NCBI GenBank assembly: GCA_026184295.1
Contig: JAHCJK010000025.1
Location: 1 to 47,456, forward strand
Reading direction: 5' to 3'
Length of the DNA stretch: 47,456 nt
From: Planctomycetota bacterium
GTDB taxonomy: Bacteria > Planctomycetota > SZUA-567 > H5-PLA8
Position 1 is the first letter of the stretch. Every line of letters begins with the position of its first letter. The notes under the pieces are model-generated. The model made no database searches, had not been told where the DNA came from, and saw only the letters and a list, made by a program, of their open reading frames with translations. The position numbers and the translations under genes are program-made. This document shows, piece by piece, positions 19,862 to 26,489 of the stretch.

Positions 19862-20968
19862 GTGAAACGGATTCTGATCGTTGACGACAACGAAGTGATC
19901 TCGACGGTCTTCCGCAACAAGTTTGCGCGCCGCGGGTTTTTGGCCGAAGTCGCCGTGGACGGCCTGGACGGGCAGAACAAGATTGAGAGCTGGTCGCCGG
20001 ACCTCGTGCTGCTCGACCTGATGATGCCGAACATCGACGGAATCTCGCTGCTTCGCAAGATTCGCGGCACTCCGCAGGGTTCCAACCTGCCGGTCATCGT
20101 CTACTCCAACTCGTTCACCAAATCGACCGAGGAGGAAGCCCTGGAACTGGGCGTCACGCGCCTGCTCAGCAAGTCCGAGACGCGCCCGAACCAGATGATG
20201 GAGATCGTCGAGGAAGTGCTGGGCACGAAGAAGATCCAGCCGCCGGCCCAGAGCGAGAAGGGCGACCGCGAGGCCTGCCTGAAGAACGCCCTCGAGATCG
20301 CCGCCGAGATGCGCCCGCTGCTGAAAGAGTATTTCGCCACCGACAAGACCTCGCTCCTCGTCACGCTCCAGCACCGCGCATATTCGTTCACGTCCAACGC
20401 CTGGACCGCGGGCCTCCAGCGCGCCGCGCTGATCGGCGAGGCGCTGGAAGCGCTGCTGCGGACGCTGGTCAGCCGCCCGGATTACATCAGCTTCTCGACG
20501 CACAAGACCGTGCTGCAGGGCATCGAATGCCTGGGCAGCCTGGCCAGCGCGGCCAACGTGGACGACGAACTGCTCACGGTCCCGCAGGTCCTGATCATCG
20601 ACGACCAGGAACTCTCGGTGCTCGCGGCGACGCGCGCCGTCACCAAGGCCAAGATGCGCGCCTTCGCCACCGTCGAACCGCTCGAAGCTCTGCGCGTGCT
20701 CCAGGCGCACACGGTGGACCTGGTGATCCTCGACATCGACATGCCGGACATGGACGGCAACAGCCTCTGCCAGCAATTGCGCATGATCCCCTGGCACGAA
20801 AAGACCCCGGTGATCTTCTTCAGCCGCTTGGCCGAGATTCAGGACCGCATGAATGCGGCCACCGTCGGCGGCAGCGACTTCATCGCCAAACCGTTCCTCA
20901 CCATCGAACTTGCCGTGAAGGCCCTGGTCTGGGTCTGGAAGCCGAAAGAAGCCAAGTCGCCCGTGTAA
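19862..20968 (+). CDS. Dual-receiver response regulator with a degenerate Hpt-like middle domain
   Basis: A 368-residue protein starting at GTG, 13 bp after the kinase gene. REC1 covers residues 1-120, with Asp8/Asp9 and phosphoacceptor Asp52 (VLLDLMMPNIDG). REC2 covers about 241-360, with Asp247/Asp248 and Asp291 (VILDIDMPDMDG). Both receivers look competent, although around the usual lysine REC1 reads LLSKSETRP while REC2 has the normal AKPF. Between them, residues about 135-235 are helical, and QHRAYSFTSNAWTAGLQ aligns with the Hpt phosphorylation helix but with Tyr174 in place of His, so it probably cannot carry phosphate. No output domain is visible. It is probably the terminal or branching receiver of the relay fed by the kinase before it and the Hpt after it. 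Confidence 0.8.
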   Translation: MKRILIVDDNEVISTVFRNKFARRGFLAEVAVDGLDGQNKIESWSPDLVLLDLMMPNIDGISLLRKIRGTPQGSNLPVIVYSNSFTKSTEEEALELGVTRLLSKSETRPNQMMEIVEEVLGTKKIQPPAQSEKGDREACLKNALEIAAEMRPLLKEYFATDKTSLLVTLQHRAYSFTSNAWTAGLQRAALIGEALEALLRTLVSRPDYISFSTHKTVLQGIECLGSLASAANVDDELLTVPQVLIIDDQELSVLAATRAVTKAKMRAFATVEPLEALRVLQAHTVDLVILDIDMPDMDGNSLCQQLRMIPWHEKTPVIFFSRLAEIQDRMNAATVGGSDFIAKPFLTIELAVKALVWVWKPKEAKSPV

Positions 20969-21009
20969 GAGCCGCGGCGCGCGCACGCGCCGCCACCGGA
21001 GAAGAGCTG

Positions 21010-21372
21010 ATGAGCAGCGAAGCCGGCGATGCCGTTCCGCCCGTGGACATGGACTGGCTGGAGGAATGCAACGACGGCGATCAAGAGGCCATGAAGGCGA
21101 TGGTGGCCCTCTTCTTTTCGCGCGCCGAACCCCAGCTCAAGGACCTCGAAGAGGCCATCGCCGCCCAGGACGTCGCGGCGGTCCGCCGTGTTTCGCATGC
21201 GTGCGCGGGTTCCAGCGGCACCTGCGGCATGAAGGCCTTGGAAAAGTCGTGGCGCACCCTGGAGGAGATGGCCAAGCAGGGCACGCTCGAGAACGCCGCT
21301 TCCGTGGCCGCCAAGGTCCGCGAGGACATCACGCGCACCTCCGCGTTCCTGTCCGAGAAGGGCCTGCTTTAG
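21010..21372 (+). CDS. Stand-alone Hpt phosphotransfer protein
   Basis: A 120-residue helical protein. The Hpt motif is SHACAGSSGTCGM with phospho-His63, followed by LEKSWRTLEEMAKQG as the family's next helix. The usual Lys three residues after the His is Ala here, which occurs in some Hpt proteins. GGAGAAGAG (20998-21006) precedes the ATG. It is the last gene of the 11-kb run that starts with wspA and would shuttle phosphate between the second receiver of the kinase at 18232 and the receivers at 19862. Only 25 bp separate its stop from the convergent stop of the ATPase gene, with no clear terminator between them. Confidence 0.85.
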   Translation: MSSEAGDAVPPVDMDWLEECNDGDQEAMKAMVALFFSRAEPQLKDLEEAIAAQDVAAVRRVSHACAGSSGTCGMKALEKSWRTLEEMAKQGTLENAASVAAKVREDITRTSAFLSEKGLL

Positions 21373-21397
21373 CCTGCCTTGAATCTTGCGTGAATGC

Positions 21398-24300
21398 TTA
21401 CGCGCGCTGCGAAGTGCGCGCCTGCAGCGTCGCGCCCACCGTCTGCAGCCACGCTTCGGGCGGCAGCGCGTAAGGCCGGAACTTCTCCAGAATCCCGTCG
21501 CTTTCGACAAAGAGCAGGGCGCTGTGAAGGCCCAGTTTGTTGGCGGCGGGCGAATCGATCAGCTCCGACGAATCCGCGGCGCTCATCTGGAAGAGCACGC
21601 GCTGGTCGAACTCGCGCATCGTCCGGCGCGTGAGCGCGCGGTTGGTGTTGGCCAGCGTGTCGCACCAGACCACGGCGTGGATGCGGTGCTCGGGCCCCTC
21701 GCGCAGGATGTTGGCGAAGCGTTCGCCCGTGGACGCGCCCTCGTCGCGGCTCGACATCGAGAACTCGTCTTCCTGCCGCAGTGCCTTGAAGCGGTGCAGC
21801 CCCAGCACGAAGAGGAAGGTGCGCCGTTCGGAATCTCCGTCCGCGCCGGGCTCCGCCGACATCTGCGCGTCCAGCCCCGCGATGGTCTCGGGCAGGTCGC
21901 GATGCGCCACCACCGAGATGTCGTGCGGCAGCGACTCCGCGAGACGCTGAAGATGCTGCGTGAACTCCTCGTCGGCCCCGCTTCCGTCGAGCAGCAGAAT
22001 CCGAAGCTGATCGGGCGAAAGCCGCGCCGCAAGGCTCAGGATCATCGAGGTGCTCATGCCGAGCACCGCGTCCTTGCGCTGCCCGATCATCAGCAGGTGG
22101 CTGCCGCCCGCGTCGGTAAAGTGCGCTTCGGTGGGATGCTTGATCGCGTTCGGCTCGCCGAGCCAGACCGCCAGCGCGCTCTTCTCGGACGGAGCCTTGT
22201 CTTCCAGCGCGGCCGCCAGCAGGGTGTTCTGTTCCAGGTTCGCCGGCGCGTTGCCTTCGAAGACGACGGGCGAGAATCCGGTCTTGAGCTTCGTCTCCTT
22301 CGCCTTGCGCGAGATCGTCTGCAGGTACTCGGCCTCCTGCTCGCCGGAAAGCCAGACGATCTGGAACGGGACGTTGCCTTCGACCAGGCCCGACATGTCG
22401 TTGTAGATCGCCTCGCCCGGGCGGGAGAGCAGGCGCGCGGCGGCGTTGTCCTCGCTCAGGATCAGGTACGAGTCGCTCTCGTTGCACTGCAGCGCGATGC
22501 GCACGCCCATCTGCCCCAGGGTGCTCTTGGCCAGCGTGTACACGCCGCTGAGCGTCTGCGAGCCGAGGATGATGTGCAGGCCGAACGCGCGGCCCTGCCG
22601 GACGAAGCGGTCCAGCAGCAGCGCGGCCTCCTGCGCGACCCCGTCGTCCTCGGTGAAGAACTCCTGGAACTCGTCCACCAGCAGCAGCGTGCGCGGCAGG
22701 TGTTCGGACGGGCCGGACTTGCGGAAGTTCGCCAGGTCCTGCACGCCGGCCTGGCGGAAGAGTTCGCCGCGGCGGTCGAGTTCCTTGTCGAGGCGCTTCA
22801 GCACGCTGAGGCCGAATTCGCGGTCGCTCTCGACGGCGATCACGCGCGCGTGCGGCAGCCCGTGCGTTCCGTACGCCTTGAACTCGACGCCCTTCTTGAA
22901 GTCGATCATGTAGAACTCGACTTCCTTCGGGCTGTACCAGAGCGCCGTGTTGGTGATCATGGCGTGGAAGAGCGTCGATTTGCCCGAGCCCGTGCGCCCG
23001 GCGATGAGCGCGTGCTGCGCGGTGCCCTTGCCGAGTTCCAGTTCCTGGATGCGCACGGCGCCGGAGCGCCCGATCGGCACGCGCAGGGTGCTTTCGCTGC
23101 TGCGCGTCCAGATCTCCTCCGGCTTGGGCGCGACGGTGGCGAAGGAAAGTTCCACGCGCTTGGCCTCGATCGCGCTCTTGCCGAAGCGTTCGAGGAAGCG
23201 GTCCACATCCGGCATGGCCGGGACGCGCTCGGGCTGAAAACGAGCCGTGTACAGGCCGTCGTGGGCGGCCACGAAACCTTCGTTGGTGGCCTTGATCACG
23301 ACGCCGTTGCGCCGCACCTGCTGCAGGTCCACCACCTCGGGCCACTTCTGGCGCGTGTCGTGGTACATCAGCACGTGCACGCCGCAGCGCGGTCCGCTGT
23401 TGACGATGCTCGCCAGCCGTTCCAGCGCCAGGTCGCTCATCCCGGAAGGAAAATCCGCGATGAGCAGGAAATGGTGCGCTTCCTTCATCTCGCCCGCGTC
23501 GCGGTTGTAGTCGCTCAGCGTCGCATAGCGGTTGCGCAGGTAGTTCTGAATCACGCCCTCGATGTGCTCGGTCTTTTCCGAAAGGCGCTTCTCGATGTGG
23601 CCGGCGTCGGTCCAGATCTTTCCGCCGATCAGGGAATCGTCGTAGTCGGCCAGTTGCATCAGCGCCGAATACGCCTGCCCCAGGCCCACCGGGTCGAGGA
23701 TCGTCAGCTTGGCCATGTTGGGCGGAAAGGACGCCAGCACCCGCAGCGTGGTATTGAAGAGCATCTCAAGCGCCTGCTCGCGGTGCGTCCCGCCGGCCTG
23801 CACGACCAGCGAACCGGCCGAGGGAAACGTGAGCGCCAGCGGAAGCTCGACCGTCGCCTCCGGCACGCGGTACTGGTCGTCGAGCGGCACGTCCAGGCTG
23901 CGCAGCGGAAGCTGGAGCGTCCCGATGCGGATGTCGTGGGGGAAATCTTTCGGCAGCGGCTGGTGCTGAACCTGCGCCCACGCGTGCTGCCGCGCCAGCG
24001 AGTTCGCCGTCGTTTCCTTCGCGAAGCCCAGGAAGCCGCTCAGCGCGTTCTTCCATTCGGACGAGGCCCGCGCCGTGCTGTCTTCGAGCGCTTTGGCGGC
24101 CTGCCGCGCGGAGGCTTCGGCGTCGGCGTGGAGCTTCTGCTCGGCGGCAGCCAGGTCGGCTTCGAGGCGCTTGCTTTCGGTCGCGTGGAGTTTTTCCAGG
24201 TTCTCGCGCGCCTGGTCGGTCCAGGCCTGCACGCGGTCCTTCAGGCGCTGATGGCGGTCCTTGCAGTCGGCCATGCGGTCCTCAATGGCCTTGGCCTTTC

Positions 24301-25273
24301 CACTGTCGCGCGCCTGGATTTTCTCGTTCACCTTGGCCAGCGCGGCCAGCCGCTGCTCGACCAGCTTTTCCGACGCGGCCCAGAAGCGCTCCTTCTCCTT
24401 CTTTTCGTGCTCGACCAGCTTCGCCAGCACATCCAGGCCTTCCTGGTAGAGACCTTGCAGCCGGGTTCCCGCGCGGCCGCGCACCAGGCTGGTGATCAGC
24501 AGCCACGGCAGCATGGTCCCCAGCGCAGAACCGCCCAGATAAAGGTAGGCCTTAAAAGGCTGGCCCTTTTGAATCATCAGCGCCAGCACGCCGCCGTGGA
24601 TGGCCGCGAGCAGAATCACGGTCAGGATCGCGCGCGTGCGCCGGCTCCAGCTCGTCCAGAACCCGGTCTCCAGGTCCACGCACGCGACGGCCATGGCGGT
24701 CAGGCGTTCGCCCAGGGCGTCCAGCGCCGCCTTGGGGTCGTCCGGTTCGGCGGGGGATTCCGCGCCCGCGTCGTTCGACATGGCGGCGCCGACGGAGGAG
24801 GCCAGCCGGACCACGCGCGACTTCAGGGCGTTGCCCTTTTCGCGCAGCGCGGCGATCTCGGCCAGGAAAGCGTTGTGCTCTTCCTGAATGCGCGAGAGGA
24901 CCTTGCCTTCTTCCGCGACGATGCCTTCTTCGGCCTGCTTCAGTTCGTTCTGGCCGCGGTCGGTCAGCATCTGCCGTTCGTGGGCGATGCGGGCGCGCAC
25001 GCGGTCGTGGGCCTGCCAGAGCCGGCGCATGCGCCGCTGGCTCTCCTTCTTCAGGTCCTCGCGCGCCTTCTCGAAGCGGGCCTCGTGCGCTTCGCGCGCC
25101 TTGCCCTTGTGCTCCTCGAGTTTCTTGGCGTCTTCTTCAAGTTTCTGCCCGCGGACGTAATCGTTCTGCGAGGCGGCGCGCTTGGAGGTGGAGATTTCGG
25201 ACAGGCTGGCGCGCAGGCGCTCTTCCATCGAGGAGACGCGGATGCCGAGTTGATTGGCGCTTTCGGAAGGCAT
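21398..25273 (-). CDS. EccC/EssC-like membrane ATPase with three FtsK/SpoIIIE modules
   Basis: A 1291-residue protein. Long charged coiled coils (about 40-160 and 280-400) flank two membrane helices at about 214-233 and 243-263. Three FtsK/SpoIIIE-like modules follow. The first (about 475-680) has lost its P-loop. The second has an intact Walker A AGRTGSGKST (758-767) and Walker B LLLVDEFQEFF (about 863-873). The third (about 1050-1285) has GQRKDAVLG where a P-loop would be. Three modules in tandem after two TM helices is the plan of type VII secretion ATPases, though there the first module is usually the catalytic one. The ATG at 25273 is preferred to a TTG at 25285 that would leave no room for a ribosome site. 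Two WXG100-like genes lie upstream in the same operon. A DNA translocase role is less likely in this context. Confidence 0.8.
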   Translation of the reverse strand: MPSESANQLGIRVSSMEERLRASLSEISTSKRAASQNDYVRGQKLEEDAKKLEEHKGKAREAHEARFEKAREDLKKESQRRMRRLWQAHDRVRARIAHERQMLTDRGQNELKQAEEGIVAEEGKVLSRIQEEHNAFLAEIAALREKGNALKSRVVRLASSVGAAMSNDAGAESPAEPDDPKAALDALGERLTAMAVACVDLETGFWTSWSRRTRAILTVILLAAIHGGVLALMIQKGQPFKAYLYLGGSALGTMLPWLLITSLVRGRAGTRLQGLYQEGLDVLAKLVEHEKKEKERFWAASEKLVEQRLAALAKVNEKIQARDSGKAKAIEDRMADCKDRHQRLKDRVQAWTDQARENLEKLHATESKRLEADLAAAEQKLHADAEASARQAAKALEDSTARASSEWKNALSGFLGFAKETTANSLARQHAWAQVQHQPLPKDFPHDIRIGTLQLPLRSLDVPLDDQYRVPEATVELPLALTFPSAGSLVVQAGGTHREQALEMLFNTTLRVLASFPPNMAKLTILDPVGLGQAYSALMQLADYDDSLIGGKIWTDAGHIEKRLSEKTEHIEGVIQNYLRNRYATLSDYNRDAGEMKEAHHFLLIADFPSGMSDLALERLASIVNSGPRCGVHVLMYHDTRQKWPEVVDLQQVRRNGVVIKATNEGFVAAHDGLYTARFQPERVPAMPDVDRFLERFGKSAIEAKRVELSFATVAPKPEEIWTRSSESTLRVPIGRSGAVRIQELELGKGTAQHALIAGRTGSGKSTLFHAMITNTALWYSPKEVEFYMIDFKKGVEFKAYGTHGLPHARVIAVESDREFGLSVLKRLDKELDRRGELFRQAGVQDLANFRKSGPSEHLPRTLLLVDEFQEFFTEDDGVAQEAALLLDRFVRQGRAFGLHIILGSQTLSGVYTLAKSTLGQMGVRIALQCNESDSYLILSEDNAAARLLSRPGEAIYNDMSGLVEGNVPFQIVWLSGEQEAEYLQTISRKAKETKLKTGFSPVVFEGNAPANLEQNTLLAAALEDKAPSEKSALAVWLGEPNAIKHPTEAHFTDAGGSHLLMIGQRKDAVLGMSTSMILSLAARLSPDQLRILLLDGSGADEEFTQHLQRLAESLPHDISVVAHRDLPETIAGLDAQMSAEPGADGDSERRTFLFVLGLHRFKALRQEDEFSMSSRDEGASTGERFANILREGPEHRIHAVVWCDTLANTNRALTRRTMREFDQRVLFQMSAADSSELIDSPAANKLGLHSALLFVESDGILEKFRPYALPPEAWLQTVGATLQARTSQRA

Positions 25274-25300
25274 ATTCGGCCGCAATCCCGCCCGCTTGGC

Positions 25301-25516
25301 TTACCCGCACTCCTGAATGCACTGCTTCAGCAGCCGGTCGATCTCGCCGATCGACGCGACGGCCGCCCGGCCCATGGGAAAGAGGTCCTGGATGAACTCT
25401 TTCTCGAAATCCGCGCGCGCCTGGTCGCGCCAGGTCGAGGCGGTCTCTTCCCACTGGCGCTGCAGTTCGCCCAGCGCGTTGATCAACTGCCGGTCGCTGC
25501 TGCCGATCCCGCGCAT
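25301..25516 (-). CDS. Small WXG100-like helical protein (TWRDQ motif)
   Basis: A 71-residue helical protein. Trp29 lies in TWRDQARADFEKEF, matching TWRDQEHAKFAEEF of the gene at 26057. WXG100 proteins are small helical hairpins with Trp-x-Gly at the turn and are secreted by type VII systems; here the motif is Trp-x-Asp. The first helix (about 8-25) is shorter than usual and the protein ends in Cys-Gly. The ATG overlaps the stop of the preceding gene (ATGA), and the ATPase gene follows 27 bp later. It probably acts as substrate or partner of the ATPase; this is inference from context. Confidence 0.65.
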   Translation of the reverse strand: MRGIGSSDRQLINALGELQRQWEETASTWRDQARADFEKEFIQDLFPMGRAAVASIGEIDRLLKQCIQECG

Positions 25517-26025
25517 CAGGACGCCCCCGTTCCGTCCTGCGGCGCCGCGGACGGCCGCAGGTAGTCGTCGAGCTTGTCCATCATCCGGTCGAGGCGGCCC
25601 AGCGCCACCGGCGTCGTCCGTTCCAGGTGCGAAGCGAACGAGGCGCACGGCAGCAGGAGCTTGCTGGTCTTCTGGTCCAGCGTCAGGATCCACTTCTTGA
25701 CCTTCTCGATCTTCTGTTCGGCTTCCTGCTTCATGCGCATGGCTTTTTCGAGCGCCTTCTTTTCGTCCACGCCGCTGACCTTGCGGTGGTACTTGTCTTC
25801 CTGGGTGGCGCGGATGTAGTCGAGCCGCGCCTGCAGGACCTTCTCGTCGCGGCGCTGAAGTTCCCGCTTCCAATGCGCGAGCTGCTCGCGGCGCAGCCAT
25901 TCGCTGACCTGGCCGACGTCGCCGGCCACCGACGAGAGCGCCTGGCGGCATTCGGCGTCGAACTTGACGAAGCGTTCGCGAAAGTGCTTCAGGACGTCGG
26001 GCGAATCGATATGTGCCGTGGCCAC
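25516..26025 (-). CDS. Coiled-coil protein of the WXG100/FtsK-like locus
   Basis: A 169-residue, highly charged helical protein of unknown function. It begins at GTG (26025), with GGAGA nine bases upstream. Residues about 8-80 contain long amphipathic helices (LKHFRERFVKFDAECRQALS), and about 85-125 is a Lys/Glu-rich coiled coil with a Trp (KVKKWILTLDQK). The C terminus is Pro/Ala/Gly-rich and probably flexible. No signal peptide or membrane segment is seen. It lies between the two TWRDQ proteins and overlaps the second by ATGA, so it is co-translated with them. It could be a long WXG100-like substrate, a chaperone or a structural partner; the sequence does not decide. Confidence 0.6.
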   Translation of the reverse strand: MATAHIDSPDVLKHFRERFVKFDAECRQALSSVAGDVGQVSEWLRREQLAHWKRELQRRDEKVLQARLDYIRATQEDKYHRKVSGVDEKKALEKAMRMKQEAEQKIEKVKKWILTLDQKTSKLLLPCASFASHLERTTPVALGRLDRMMDKLDDYLRPSAAPQDGTGAS

Positions 26026-26056
26026 GGAAGGTCGTCTCCAGCCTCGCGAAGGCGCC

Positions 26057-26329
26057 TCAGCGCTGTTCCAGGTAGTCGCGGATGCGCTCGGCCTTGCGCA
26101 GGAGCATCGGCACCTGCTTGTCCGACGCCTCCACGAACTTCATCAGCGCCTTGGTGATCTGCTCGAACTCTTCGGCGAACTTCGCGTGCTCCTGGTCGCG
26201 CCAGGTCTCGCCCAGCTTGGTGAACTGGCGGTGCAGGGTCGTCACCTGCCCCTGAAGGTCGGTGTTGAAGCGCTTCAATTCGACGGCAAAACGGTGCAGT
26301 TCCACGGGATCGACGATGGCTTTGGCCAT
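26057..26329 (-). CDS. WXG100-like protein (WRD variant)
   Basis: A 90-residue protein, the size of ESAT-6/WXG100 family members. Two helices flank LGETWRDQEHAKFAEEF, with Trp43 at the hairpin turn exactly where WXG100 proteins have Trp-x-Gly; Gly is replaced by Asp45. A Phe/Glu pattern follows. The ATG at 26329 has a strong GAGGAGGC upstream and fits better than an in-frame start 54 bases earlier. It is the first gene of the run that leads through the coiled-coil protein and the second TWRDQ protein to the triple-module ATPase. A C-terminal YxxxD/E signal is not obvious; the end is RIRDYLEQR. Probably exported or assembled by the ATPase at 21398. Confidence 0.72.
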   Translation of the reverse strand: MAKAIVDPVELHRFAVELKRFNTDLQGQVTTLHRQFTKLGETWRDQEHAKFAEEFEQITKALMKFVEASDKQVPMLLRKAERIRDYLEQR

Positions 26330-26489
26330 GGCAGCCTCCTCGTAGTCACGCCGGTTCGGGCTTCGTTCGCTCCGGATCTTCACGGCCAGATGCGCGCGCG
26401 GACGGCGCGGGCGGGCAATCCCCGAAGTGTATCGGGATTCAGACGATTATCTACCTACATCCGTCACGGGGAATTCGGAGAAAAGTGCG

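Noticed and set aside
16750..21372. A GGDEF or EAL domain as c-di-GMP output of the Wsp-like system
   Set aside because: Every frame of the receiver-containing genes was read and no GG[DE]EF or EAL motif was found.
21386..25564. Very long plus-strand open frame opposite the FtsK-like ATPase gene
   Set aside because: It arises from the GC-rich codon pattern of the minus-strand gene; the minus frame has clear ATPase motifs and ribosome sites, the plus frame has none.
26395..26445. Inverted repeat AATCCC...GGGATT before the WXG100-like operon
   Set aside because: Six-base stem with an eleven-base loop and no T-run; too weak to call a terminator or operator.
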